Part shown: positions 7,999 through 16,688 of the stretch, in pieces
How the letters are laid out: the number at the start of each line of letters is the position of its first letter
Numbering within the stretch: the first letter of the stretch is position 1
Assembly: GCA_017445115.1 (NCBI GenBank)
Contig: JAFSUU010000064.1
Span: forward strand, 4,557 to 68,556
Origin: Clostridia bacterium
GTDB lineage: Bacteria > Bacillota_A > Clostridia > Oscillospirales > CAG-272
Direction: 5' to 3'
DNA length: 64,000 nt
Program-made: the position numbers and the translations under genes
Notes under the pieces: model-generated
The model's input: the letters and a program-made list of their open reading frames with translations, nothing else
Database searches by the model: none
Told to the model about the DNA's origin: nothing

Positions 7999-10098
7999 TC
8001 AGATAACCGATTTTTTAATACGGAGAATATTCTTTCCGTCACGGTACTCGTAATCCATCGAATCCATGCTCTTCTTCACCATGAAGATCCCGAGACCGCC
8101 AATGGGGCGTTCTTCGGCTGATAACGTGATGTCCGGGTCGGGCTTTTCGAGCGGATTATACGGAACGCCTTCGTCTATCAGAGTGATCACCGCGCTGAGC
8201 GGATCATCTTCTTTTTCAAAACGAATAGTGGCAAGTCCTTTACCCTCTCCGTAAGCATAGTGAGCAATGTTGACGAACAGCTCTTCTATCGCGACGTCGA
8301 TCTGCATCTGCGCTTTTACAGAGCATTCAAGTTTTTCAAGACGGCTGTCGACGAATTCAAGCACTTTATCGAGATTATCGGTTTCCGCGGGAACCGTCAG
8401 CTCATCGTCATTTGATTTTTCTTTAAGCTGGAAGCACATCATGGTAATATCATCAAACTGAGGCGCGTCTCCGACAAAAGCGTCAATGTCGTCGCGAACG
8501 TTCTTCAAAAGATCTTTCGGTGATGCTAAAGCGTCGCGATTGAGCGCTGCGAGCATTCTGTCCGTGCCGAAAAGCTCACCTGAGGAATTCGTCGCTTCCG
8601 CAACGCCGTCCGTGTATACGAACAAACTGTCGCCGGGATGAAGCTCGAACTCGTGTTCTCTGAATTTCATTCCTTCCATCGTAGCGACTGCGGGAGAATG
8701 GCGGTAAACTACAAGTTCGTATGAACCGTCGGCGCGGCGAATCGTAGGATGTTCGTGTCCTGCGTTAGCGGCAAGTCCCTTGCCGGTCGAGATATCGATC
8801 ACGGCAAGCCATACGGTTACGAAAAGCTCCGCCTCGTTTCCTTCGCAAAGCTGTTCGTTTACGTGATTCAAAATTTCGGCAGGAGTCTCTCCCAACAGAG
8901 CGTGGTTCTTGATCAGCGTTTTTGCGATGACCATGAACAGCGCGGCGGGAATACCTTTACCGGATACGTCCGCCATAACGAGCGCGATATGATCGTCGTC
9001 AACGAAGAAGAAATCGTAAAAGTCTCCTCCGACTTCTTTTGCGGGAGTCATGGAAGCGTAAATATCAAGTTCGGTACGTTCGGGGAATGCCGGGAATATA
9101 CGCGGAAGCATATCCGCCTGGATCTGAGACGCGACGTTGAGTTCCGCGCTGATACGCTCTTTTTCTGCCGTAACGGCTGTAAGGTTGGTGATATATCTGT
9201 TGATATCACGCTCCATCTGTTTTACGGAGTCGCAAAGTGTCTCCACCTCGTCGCCGGTACGTATATTCAAGCGGGAGATCGCGGAATCGTCTTTTTTCTC
9301 TTCGCTGCGGTCCTGCACGAACGTGCGCGCGGCGTCTGACAGCATATTGATCGGTTTGATCAGAGCTTTTGCAATTCCGACAAGGATGACTGCGATGATC
9401 ACGATGACTGCGATACCCATAAACAGCATGATGTTGCGCAGATAATCGGAGCGATCCTGCATGATGTCGTCCATCGAAATATCGACGCCAACAAGCGCGA
9501 CCGGTTTCCCCTCGTCGTCAAATACCGGTTCGCCGGTGGTACATAACCACCCGTAATATCCGTTATAGATATATGTGGGTATTCCGTATTCCGGGTTTTC
9601 GATCTGTTTCACGGAATCGTCGATCGAATGAGTTATCCCCAGCTGACACGGTTCTTCCGTATCGGCATCCATAATGTAGGTGCTCTGATCGCCATCTATC
9701 TTCTGCACATAAAGAAACTTTATTCCGTTGCTGTCTTTGATATCGAACAGGATATCAAGCAGCTCGTAATAGCGGTCGTCCTTAAGAGCATCAGCTTTTG
9801 CGTCGTATTCGGCCCGGTAGGTTTCGTCCGACCAGTATTTATCGTCGTCGTATTCTCCGATCTCTTTGACGGCGTTGTAATAACGGAGAAGATCTTCCGC
9901 ATCAAGCTGAGTGGCGGCAGTTTTAGCAAGATTGGACGTCAGCTTTTTATAGTGATCGTCCATTGTAGAGCTGTAGACACTGTAACTGATCGTGACCGCG
10001 ATGGCGGACAGTATCAGCGCCGCGAGTATGATGACCGCAACTGTTTTGAACCGCAGAGAAACCAGTCTGAATTTCTTTTTGCCCGCTTTATTTGCCAT
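7999..10098 (-). CDS. SpoIIE-type PP2C phosphatase with extracellular sensor, HAMP and RsbW-like ATPase domain
   Basis: 699 residues from ATG 10098. Order: membrane helix (about 20-42), extracellular Cache-like sensor to about 230 (contains YGWLCTTGEPVFDDEG and VALVGVDIS), second helix, HAMP, SpoIIE/PP2C phosphatase (GGDFYDFFFVDDD, MADVSGKGIPAA, YTDGVAEATN), and a C-terminal HATPase_c_2 domain (IAIEELFVNIAHYA-like N box, GGLGIFMVKK). RsbU/SpoIIE proteins dephosphorylate STAS anti-anti-sigma proteins, and two STAS genes lie upstream. The start is set by AAAGGA 9 bases before ATG 10098; TTG 10116 and ATG 10107 have no properly spaced site. That site overlaps the stop of the upstream GNAT gene. 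Confidence 0.92.
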   Translation of the reverse strand: MANKAGKKKFRLVSLRFKTVAVIILAALILSAIAVTISYSVYSSTMDDHYKKLTSNLAKTAATQLDAEDLLRYYNAVKEIGEYDDDKYWSDETYRAEYDAKADALKDDRYYELLDILFDIKDSNGIKFLYVQKIDGDQSTYIMDADTEEPCQLGITHSIDDSVKQIENPEYGIPTYIYNGYYGWLCTTGEPVFDDEGKPVALVGVDISMDDIMQDRSDYLRNIMLFMGIAVIVIIAVILVGIAKALIKPINMLSDAARTFVQDRSEEKKDDSAISRLNIRTGDEVETLCDSVKQMERDINRYITNLTAVTAEKERISAELNVASQIQADMLPRIFPAFPERTELDIYASMTPAKEVGGDFYDFFFVDDDHIALVMADVSGKGIPAALFMVIAKTLIKNHALLGETPAEILNHVNEQLCEGNEAELFVTVWLAVIDISTGKGLAANAGHEHPTIRRADGSYELVVYRHSPAVATMEGMKFREHEFELHPGDSLFVYTDGVAEATNSSGELFGTDRMLAALNRDALASPKDLLKNVRDDIDAFVGDAPQFDDITMMCFQLKEKSNDDELTVPAETDNLDKVLEFVDSRLEKLECSVKAQMQIDVAIEELFVNIAHYAYGEGKGLATIRFEKEDDPLSAVITLIDEGVPYNPLEKPDPDITLSAEERPIGGLGIFMVKKSMDSMDYEYRDGKNILRIKKSVI

Positions 10099-10112
10099 TT
10101 TATTCATTCCTT

Positions 10113-10940
10113 TCAAATCAGGAGTAAATTGACGTAAGTATTCCAGGATGGAGCGTTAAACGTTACTGATGATACTATTATTTCTCCTTCGCTGCAGGAG
10201 TAATCGGGAAGATACGCTTTTATTCGGTCCGCATCAAACATAGCGCACAGCGCGCCTCCGATCTTTCTCAGCTGAGACAGCGAAAGATTCGTTTCGGTGA
10301 CGAGGAGCGTCCCATCCTTCGGCGCGCCCATCAAAAAATAATCTGTACCGTCAAGCTCTATAGCTATAGTCTTTCCGCCGAGAAACCCGTTTTCGGCGAC
10401 GCAGTATTTCACGTACCGGTCCGGCCATTCGGCGTGCGGGTGGGCGCGGAAAGCAAGATTTCGCATTTTATTGTATTCTTCCGGCGAAAGCGGATAAACG
10501 TTTACAGGGACCTGTTTTTCAGGACTTACGGTAACAAGTCTGAAACAGGCGTCTGGAACAAAATCGAACGTACCGTAGTACGGTATCAGAGATTGCATGG
10601 CGGGTTTTCCGAAAAGGATCAACCCGTTCTCTTTCGCATAGTCTTCAACGTATCGGATAAGGGTGCCGTAATAACCGTTTTTGCGGTGTTCGGGAAGCGA
10701 CCCGCCGGCGTAAAGATATTTCGCCATCCGCCTCTCGGAGCCGTTAACGAAAGTCACGTCAAACCAGTGAAGCATGCTCACGGGACGGTCGTCTACCGTA
10801 TACACCGTCGTCGTAACGTGACCGCGGTTCTCACGGTAAAAAAAGCGGACGTAGTCTTCGTTGTCGCAAAAACAGACTTTCCATATCTCGCAAAGCTCGG
10901 GGATATCCCTCTCCTCAGCGAGACGTATTCCGTTGTTCAA
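10113..10940 (-). CDS. GNAT-family N-acetyltransferase
   Basis: 275 residues. The GNAT core is visible as RLAEERDIPELCEIWKVCF at the N-terminus and the acetyl-CoA pocket region AGGSLPEHRKNGYYGTLIRY (variant of RxxGxG/A), with a second half resembling the sterol-carrier-like C-terminal region of Eis-type or two-domain GNATs. Substrate not identifiable. It sits four bases after the MATE-ATPase gene and its stop overlaps the ribosome binding site of the SpoIIE gene, so all three are translated from one message. A peptide or cell-wall acetylation role in the locus is only inferred from position. Confidence 0.82.
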   Translation of the reverse strand: MNNGIRLAEERDIPELCEIWKVCFCDNEDYVRFFYRENRGHVTTTVYTVDDRPVSMLHWFDVTFVNGSERRMAKYLYAGGSLPEHRKNGYYGTLIRYVEDYAKENGLILFGKPAMQSLIPYYGTFDFVPDACFRLVTVSPEKQVPVNVYPLSPEEYNKMRNLAFRAHPHAEWPDRYVKYCVAENGFLGGKTIAIELDGTDYFLMGAPKDGTLLVTETNLSLSQLRKIGGALCAMFDADRIKAYLPDYSCSEGEIIVSSVTFNAPSWNTYVNLLLI

Positions 10941-10944
10941 AGGC

Positions 10945-12684
10945 TCACACCTCCACGGTCAGAGTGTTGAAGCCGGCGTACCGCCGGTAGAAAAACAGCT
11001 TGGATTTCGCTTTTACGATCTGAATACCGAGCGACGCTAAATTGTCCTCGTCTTCATAATCGCGTCCTGTTTTCATTGCGAAAGGATTGAAGTTTACTGC
11101 ATTGTCACGCATGTGAAGCACGGTCGTTCCGTCTTTTTCAATGCATATCGTAAGCTGTATGTATTCGTCTCCGTTTTGCGTGAAAGCATTCTCAATGATC
11201 GCCTGACAGACTTCCTCCACACAAACGGTAACGTAGTATATCTGCTTGGGAGTTGCGCCGTTTTCTTCGCAGAACGCCTCGGTCTTTCCCGTAAGCTCCG
11301 AAATATCCGTGGAATTGGTGTCAAGCAGATACGTAAATACAACGTCCGAAACACTTCGCTTTTTCTTCTTGCATATCGGAGCCCAGACGGCAAGCGCACA
11401 GAGCTCGGCGGCAAGAAATACCAGCCAGAACCACTTCAGGTCAAACGCGGAAAGAATCAACGCAAACAGAATGAAACAAGCGAACTTTCGCAGCTGATTG
11501 ATAAAGAAAACCGCTTTTTCTCTTCCGATCGATTGGAAGCACGAGCTCCACACTATACTCAGCCCTGCGGGGATCACCGAGAGGCAAAACATCCGCACGG
11601 CAAACGCACCTCCGGAAGCCGCGTCTCCGGTCAAGCCGAATGCGGAACAGACCGATGGCGCGAAAATCGCGAACAGCGCGGCAGTCACACCGCCGAATAC
11701 GGATCCGACGACAATCGCAAGGACCATAACACGCTTTATCGCGTCTTTATTATGCTCGGCGAAAAACGTTCCGCACAAAGGCTGAACGGTATCTCCGAGC
11801 GCTGTATAGATCGCCAGCGCAATATAGGATACGTTTTGTACTATATTCATCTGCGCGAGCGCGCTTTCACCGCCGAGGCGCATCAAAATATTGTTCACGA
11901 TCAACAGCGCCGCGAACTGACCGATATATCCGAATGAAGACGACATTCCCGTTTTCAGCACCGAAAAGATCAGCTTTACATCCGGCTTTGAAGGGCGGAA
12001 ACGAAGTATCGCCCATTTCCGTGTGAAGTGAAGCAGAAAAATGCAAATACCGACTGCTTTCCCCAGCACGGTGGCAATGATCGCGCCGCGCACGTCCATT
12101 TTGAAAACGAGTACGAACAACGCGCTGCCGACGATATCGGTAAGATAGCCTGTGACGTAACCGACGCTGGCGAGCTTTTCATTGTCGTCACAGCGAACGC
12201 AATAGTACAGTAAAAAATACACGAATGTCAACGGCGCTCCGAGAAACATGATCTGCAGATATTCCTTCGTATAGTTCCACAGTTCACTTCCCTCATCTCC
12301 CGCGCCGAGCACCCGAAGAATATACGGCATCAGAAGAAGACCGGCAGCGGCAATAAGAACGCTCACGGCCGTGGCGAACATCAGCATCTGCGAAAAGATA
12401 TTGATACCCTGTTTAGCCTTGCCCTTGCCGAGCGCTCTTGTATAATGTACGGACGAGCCGACGGCTATCCCGATATCAAGCACGTTATAGATCATATAGA
12501 CCGGGGCGACGAGAGACATCGTCGCAAGTCCGACCTTTCCGATGCGGATACCGACAAACAGTGCGTCTGCAATATCCCCTAACGCAAGTCCGAACGCAGA
12601 GATAAGCGTCGGCCAGAGCAGCCGGCGGAACATACGGTCTGTAAACGATTTATTCTTTACTGCGTCTGATGGGATATCCCTCAT
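10945..12684 (-). CDS. MATE-family transporter fused to RsbW-like ATPase domain
   Basis: 579 residues. Residues about 1-440 form a MATE/MOP exporter: two repeats with about twelve hydrophobic helices (LISAFGLALGDIADALFVG, VAPVYMIYNVLDIGIAVGSS). Residues about 455-579 are a HATPase_c_2 serine-kinase-like domain: VTVCVEEVCQAIIENAF (N box with E and N), MRDNAVNFNP (D-x-G/N-like), and LGIQIVKAKS (glycine-poor G2 box). RsbW-type domains phosphorylate STAS proteins or hold sigma factors; a covalent link to a transporter suggests that transport state and signalling are coupled, which is inference. The start overlaps the upstream DUF2156 gene by four bases (ATGA). Confidence 0.88.
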   Translation of the reverse strand: MRDIPSDAVKNKSFTDRMFRRLLWPTLISAFGLALGDIADALFVGIRIGKVGLATMSLVAPVYMIYNVLDIGIAVGSSVHYTRALGKGKAKQGINIFSQMLMFATAVSVLIAAAGLLLMPYILRVLGAGDEGSELWNYTKEYLQIMFLGAPLTFVYFLLYYCVRCDDNEKLASVGYVTGYLTDIVGSALFVLVFKMDVRGAIIATVLGKAVGICIFLLHFTRKWAILRFRPSKPDVKLIFSVLKTGMSSSFGYIGQFAALLIVNNILMRLGGESALAQMNIVQNVSYIALAIYTALGDTVQPLCGTFFAEHNKDAIKRVMVLAIVVGSVFGGVTAALFAIFAPSVCSAFGLTGDAASGGAFAVRMFCLSVIPAGLSIVWSSCFQSIGREKAVFFINQLRKFACFILFALILSAFDLKWFWLVFLAAELCALAVWAPICKKKKRSVSDVVFTYLLDTNSTDISELTGKTEAFCEENGATPKQIYYVTVCVEEVCQAIIENAFTQNGDEYIQLTICIEKDGTTVLHMRDNAVNFNPFAMKTGRDYEDEDNLASLGIQIVKAKSKLFFYRRYAGFNTLTVEV

Positions 12685-13568
12685 AGCGCAATTCCTTTCC
12701 AGATACGGACCAGCTCTTTCGGCCGGCGCAGCAGTTTGTGCGTCCTAAGGCCTTCAAGCCCCATGTCTTCTTCCGAATCTATTATTTTTACTTCGGGAGG
12801 GAGAGCGCAGTACAGCGCCCATTTGATATAGCAGTCGCACTGTTTATCAAGCACTTTGCAAAAGCTGATATCAAATATTTCCGGGGTGACGAAAATACCC
12901 GCGACGTACGCCACGTCATCACCGTCCGCCTGAAACAGGACTCCGTATAAGCGAAGAAGCGAAAAATGGCGAAGCGCCGCCTCGGCGGCCGCCGTATCGG
13001 CAGGGCCTCCGTCGGAGTGGGCATCTGCCCATTTGCGATTGATCGTCATCGCCCTTTCGACATTCTCGGCGGTAAGTATTTCCGACGACCACTCATTTGC
13101 GACGGCGCGGCCGAGATTGACCTGATGACGCAGATGTTTGAAATCTTTTCCGGCAAGAGCGATCTGCTCGTCCTTGTCATACAGATAAGGATAATCGTCG
13201 CGGCAGTCGATAAAGGAGAACTTTCCCGGATACTCGTTTTCCAAAAACGCCCTGTCTTCGTCGGTAACGTATGAAAATGAAGGCGAGCCTTCTGCCATAA
13301 GCGCGTCGATCAGCCGCCGCTTTCCGGCGTCCGAACCGCAGGGAAACAGATATACGTTCTCACCGCGGATCCCGTATTTTACCAGAAAAGCGTCGTCGGA
13401 GATATGTATACCGTACTGTTCTTGTTCCTGCCAGGAAAACAGCGACGCAAACGAATAAACGTACAGAGTGCTTCCCGAGGCGGAACGTATCGCTTCCACC
13501 CGATCCATTTGCTGCAATGTGATCGGGGAGAAAACGAGTGGGGGTGTATTGGAAATGTCGGACGTCAA
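12681..13568 (-). CDS. DUF2156 phosphatidylglycerol lysyltransferase-like protein
   Basis: 295 residues. FSFIDCRDDYPYLYD, LAGKDFKHLRHQVNL and the late block IIDSEEDMGLEGLRTHKLL match the DUF2156/LPG_synthase_C family, which has a double GNAT fold and uses aminoacyl-tRNA or a similar donor. Membrane MprF proteins have this as a cytosolic domain; here it is alone and soluble, so its acceptor may be a lipid, peptide or small molecule. Placed between the STAS gene and the MATE-ATPase gene and overlapping the latter by four bases. The preceding 60 bases hold no obvious terminator, so read-through from the peptide genes is possible. Confidence 0.82.
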   Translation of the reverse strand: MTSDISNTPPLVFSPITLQQMDRVEAIRSASGSTLYVYSFASLFSWQEQEQYGIHISDDAFLVKYGIRGENVYLFPCGSDAGKRRLIDALMAEGSPSFSYVTDEDRAFLENEYPGKFSFIDCRDDYPYLYDKDEQIALAGKDFKHLRHQVNLGRAVANEWSSEILTAENVERAMTINRKWADAHSDGGPADTAAAEAALRHFSLLRLYGVLFQADGDDVAYVAGIFVTPEIFDISFCKVLDKQCDCYIKWALYCALPPEVKIIDSEEDMGLEGLRTHKLLRRPKELVRIWKGIAL

Positions 13569-13629
13569 TGTCGTATCCTCCGGGTAGAAAATAAATGGCT
13601 TCCTGATCAGATTTTCCGACTGAGATTTT

Positions 13630-13926
13630 TTATACGATATTCAGAATATCCACAAATCCCGTGACGTCGAAGATCTCCAAAATCTCGGGCTTCACGTTCA
13701 CGATCTTCATTTCGCCCTGCTTATTCATGACTTTCTGCGCGGAAAGAAGTACGCGAAGTCCGGCAGAGGATATGTAGTCGAGATCTGCGAGATCAAATAT
13801 GAGCTCCGTGATCCCGTCCACAGAGTTGCGAAGCTCCGTCTCAAGCTGAGGCGAAGTTGTGGTGTCGAGCCGCCCCTCAAGAGCGACAGTCAATTTGCTT
13901 CCATCGAGATTCTTGTTGATTGTCAT
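13630..13926 (-). CDS. STAS-domain anti-sigma factor antagonist (copy 1)
   Basis: 98 residues from ATG 13926, which has AAAGGG upstream; a longer start at 14022 would run back into the Nif11 gene and is not used by the paralog. The fold is a complete SpoIIAA/RsbV-type STAS domain with the phosphorylation loop DYISSAGLRVLL, in which the Ser before Ala-Gly is the expected phosphoserine. In partner switching such proteins are phosphorylated by an RsbW-type kinase and dephosphorylated by a SpoIIE phosphatase; both domain types are encoded in this locus. It differs from copy 2 (16689-16985) at only four residues (positions 34, 36, 83 and 98). Confidence 0.93.
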   Translation of the reverse strand: MTINKNLDGSKLTVALEGRLDTTTSPQLETELRNSVDGITELIFDLADLDYISSAGLRVLLSAQKVMNKQGEMKIVNVKPEILEIFDVTGFVDILNIV

Positions 13927-14018
13927 TGTCAGATGCCCTTTCCGTACAGAATTTATTTCATATTTAATAATATACGCGTTTAACAGAATTGAAATATGAT
14001 CTTCAACGATACGAATTA

Positions 14019-14393
14019 TCACACGATGCGTGGCGGGGTAAACTTACCGTCGCCGCCGATACCGAAGCCGAAACATGCGCAGCGCATATCGTCGCATTCC
14101 ATAAATCCGAACCCGTCGGCGACGCAAGCGCAAGTTTTCTGAGTAGATGATCCCGTACCGCCGCCGCCGAGGAAGCAATAGCAATCCTTACCGCCGGCAA
14201 CTGCATCCATTTCCGCGTCGGAGATCTCGCCGTCCGTAACCTTTGAAGGCTCAAGGTCCTCTGCCGTAAGCGTAAAACCGTTTTCCGCAGCAATCGCGAT
14301 CACGCTTTCAGGAGTTTCGGCTTTCGCGAGCTTTTCGGCAAATTCTTTATCCCCGGAGACTGCCTCCAGAAATCTCTTCATATTATCTGTCAT
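14019..14393 (-). CDS. Nif11-leader RiPP precursor A
   Basis: 124 residues. Residues 1-68 are a Nif11-type leader (MTDNMKRFLEAVSGD, VIAIAAENGF, ISDAEMDAVAGG) ending in the double-Gly cleavage site at 67-68. The core (56 residues) carries CYCFLGGGG (71-79), TCACVADGF (87-95) and RCACFGFGIGG (104-114), plus one extra Cys at 100. The repeated CxC-aromatic-Gly units suggest cysteine modification by the radical SAM enzyme encoded at 15196. The C39 peptidase exporter at 20918 can remove GG leaders. Last of three precursors in the transcription order. The mature product and its activity are unknown. Confidence 0.88.
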   Translation of the reverse strand: MTDNMKRFLEAVSGDKEFAEKLAKAETPESVIAIAAENGFTLTAEDLEPSKVTDGEISDAEMDAVAGGKDCYCFLGGGGTGSSTQKTCACVADGFGFMECDDMRCACFGFGIGGDGKFTPPRIV

Positions 14394-14424
14394 AGTTTAT
14401 TCTCCATTCGCAACTGCAAATATC

Positions 14425-14814
14425 TTAATTCTCTTTGAAGCCTTCTCCGCCGCCGCCTGCGGCACAAAAACAACGGACGCTGCCTGTGATATGAAAGTAG
14501 CCGATATGTTCGGTACCTGTTCCGCCGCCTCCGAAAACGCAAACGCATTTGTCATCGTCGCCGCCGCCCAGTCCGCCGCCTCCGAGCACGCATACGCATG
14601 TTTGGCCTCCGACTCCGCCGGCAACGGCGTCAAGCTCTTTGCCGGAAAACTCGCCCTCGGCGCTGCCGCCTTTAAGATCTTCTTCCGTCAGCGTAAATCC
14701 CTTTTCCGCCGCAAGAGCGACGACGGCATCCAACGTATCCGCCTTGTTCAGCTTTTCGGTAAATTCTTTATCTCTGGAAGCTTCCTCCAGAAATTTTTTC
14801 ATATTCTCTGTCAT
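14425..14814 (-). CDS. Nif11-leader RiPP precursor B
   Basis: 129 residues. Leader residues 1-67 (MTENMKKFLEEASRD, VVALAAEKGF, LDAVAGG) is nearly the same as that of precursor C. Core units: TCVCVLGGGG (72-81), KCVCVFGGGG (89-98) and RCFCAAGGGG (114-123), each CxC followed by two residues and four glycines. Six core cysteines, no others. Glycine is the most common core residue. Separated by 31 bases from precursor A and 27 bases from precursor C, all with AAxxAGAATAA-like short spacers and GAGAATA near the start, so one transcript is likely. Confidence 0.9.
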   Translation of the reverse strand: MTENMKKFLEEASRDKEFTEKLNKADTLDAVVALAAEKGFTLTEEDLKGGSAEGEFSGKELDAVAGGVGGQTCVCVLGGGGLGGGDDDKCVCVFGGGGTGTEHIGYFHITGSVRCFCAAGGGGEGFKEN

Positions 14815-14841
14815 ATAATTATTCTCCGTTCTAAATTCATT

Positions 14842-15183
14842 TTATTTGCTCCCGCCGCCGACAAGGAAGCAGAAACATTTGTCCGGGAAAGTTCCGCCTC
14901 CGGCAGGCGTATCGCTCATGCCTCCGAAAACGCATACGCAACCGTCTCCGCCGCCGCCACCGACAAAACATCCGCAGCCGGTCCCGCCGGAAACAGCGTT
15001 CTGCTCGTCTTCGTCCAGCTCTCCGAACGCCGGTTTTACCGCAAGCTCTTCCATCGTGATAGTAAAACCTTTTTCCTTCGCCAGAGCGATCACTTCCTCG
15101 GGAGATTGTGCCCTTGAAAGCTTTTCCGAGAATTCTCTGTCACGGGAAGCCTCCTCCAGAAACTTTTTCATGTTTTCCGTCAT
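14842..15183 (-). CDS. Nif11-leader RiPP precursor C
   Basis: 113 residues. Leader 1-67 (MTENMKKFLEEASRD, VIALAKEKGF, QNAVSGG). Core units: GCGCFVGGGG (69-78), GCVCVFGG (81-88) and KCFCFLVGGG (102-111). Three CxC pairs, no other core cysteine. First precursor after the maturase gene (12-base gap), so maturase and precursors are co-transcribed, as is usual for radical SAM RiPPs. The three precursors together give nine CxC units with variable linkers. Confidence 0.9.
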   Translation of the reverse strand: MTENMKKFLEEASRDREFSEKLSRAQSPEEVIALAKEKGFTITMEELAVKPAFGELDEDEQNAVSGGTGCGCFVGGGGGDGCVCVFGGMSDTPAGGGTFPDKCFCFLVGGGSK

Positions 15184-15195
15184 GATAAGAGCCTC

Positions 15196-16632
15196 CTATT
15201 TCAATAATTTATTAAGTGCTTCGTCTTTGGTCACGGGTCCCGACGCTTCGGGTCTGATCTTTTTCATAAGTTTCACGATCCGACCGACCCAACCGTCGCT
15301 GAAAAGCGCGCAGCATGCGGGATCTTTATACAGCAGATCTGTCTGTCCGGAGCCGTCAAGTCCGCTTGCACGGCAGCCTCCCAGACACCAGCTGCGCCAA
15401 ATACAGTCCGCACACTCGGGATTGTGCTCCAGCACCTTGTCCGCGCGTGTGTTGATAAAGTCCATGTAAAAGGAATCGGTGATGCACTTGGACAGTCCGA
15501 GTTCCGTGATCAGGGGGAATTTTTCCTGAATATCCATACCGGAAACGCTCATACAAGGAAGCGCTCGGCCCTCCGGAGAAATATACATGACCATCCGCGC
15601 ATGATTGCACACGCAGCACTTCGCAGGATCCTGCGGATAGTGGTAAAGAGGAATGTCCCAGTGATCCGGTTTTGACGGATTGGCTGTGAAAAACCCGCCC
15701 AGCATCAGAGAGAGCGGCATACCGTCTTCGTAATAATGCGGAATGTAATCAAGATATATCTGAAACAGCTCATCCGTCGGGATCGACTCGCCGTATCCGT
15801 TTTTCTGCCACTCGCCAACGCTGGAGATCGGATTCGTCTTCAGATTGCCGCAGCCCACGTCGTGCAGATGATTGATAGATTCCCGGACCAGGTGCTTGTT
15901 GCCGCTGTGAATACACATCTCCGCGCCTGTGGGGAATCCCATCTCCCGGCACAGCAGAAACGCCTTGTCAACAGCTTCCTCAGCTCCGGGAACACCGCGC
16001 AGCCAGTCGTGCCAACCTACGCCGTCGTAGCTCATATTGAATTCCGGGTGTATGCCGCGGTCATCCAGCGCTTTGAGCAGATCCTTTTTCACAAGCGCTC
16101 CGTTCGAATAGATCTGAGTGATACGTATGTTCCGCTCGATCAGTGCGTCAACGATGTCCAGAAAATCCCGGCGCACCAAAGGCTCTCCTCCGGTGAGGGA
16201 CACGTTCATCACGCCGCACTCCCCAAGCTCCTCTGCCATACGCATAATCTGCTCATGACTCAGTTCGCCGAATTTTGCGTCCGGCGCGGACATATAACAG
16301 TGCTTGCAGCGGTAGTTGCATCTGCCTGTGACAGACCAGTGAGCCGTTCGGATATATCTTGCCGGATACTTGCGGTATTCCTGCTTCGGGCGGATCTCTT
16401 CGCCGTCCTTTGCCTGCCGGATGATCCCGTTCTTTTCGATTAACGGCAGCATATCCCGGATCTTCTGTGGTATCAGAGGCAGATCTGTTTCGATTTTTCC
16501 GTTGCACAGCTTGAGCGCTTCCATCTCATCCGAGGAGATGAAGAAAGCGTGTCCTGTCTTCAGATCGGCAACCGCATACGGGAGCTTTTCCCAACCGCGA
16601 AGAGCGTACCTTTCATTCAATATGTATCTCAT
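15196..16632 (-). CDS. Radical SAM/SPASM peptide maturase
   Basis: 478 residues. Residues 1-90 look like a PqqD-like peptide recognition domain (RYALRGWEKLPYAVAD, FISSDEMEALKL). The radical SAM core has C105-x3-C109-x2-C112 (CNYRCKHC) and SLTGGEPLV for SAM binding. The C-terminal SPASM region has CCVCNHA, ALPCMSVSG, NPECADCIWRSWCLGGCR and a final CC pair, enough cysteines for two auxiliary 4Fe-4S clusters. Such enzymes install thioether or carbon-carbon links in Nif11-leader peptides; the nine CxC units encoded just downstream are the obvious substrate. The exact chemistry cannot be read from sequence. Start at ATG 16632; the STAS copy 2 stop is 56 bases upstream. Confidence 0.93.
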   Translation of the reverse strand: MRYILNERYALRGWEKLPYAVADLKTGHAFFISSDEMEALKLCNGKIETDLPLIPQKIRDMLPLIEKNGIIRQAKDGEEIRPKQEYRKYPARYIRTAHWSVTGRCNYRCKHCYMSAPDAKFGELSHEQIMRMAEELGECGVMNVSLTGGEPLVRRDFLDIVDALIERNIRITQIYSNGALVKKDLLKALDDRGIHPEFNMSYDGVGWHDWLRGVPGAEEAVDKAFLLCREMGFPTGAEMCIHSGNKHLVRESINHLHDVGCGNLKTNPISSVGEWQKNGYGESIPTDELFQIYLDYIPHYYEDGMPLSLMLGGFFTANPSKPDHWDIPLYHYPQDPAKCCVCNHARMVMYISPEGRALPCMSVSGMDIQEKFPLITELGLSKCITDSFYMDFINTRADKVLEHNPECADCIWRSWCLGGCRASGLDGSGQTDLLYKDPACCALFSDGWVGRIVKLMKKIRPEASGPVTKDEALNKLLK

Positions 16633-16688
16633 TCTTTTTTCATCCGTTCATTTTCTCCGATCCGGGGAGTGAGCCACAGGGGGAGTAA

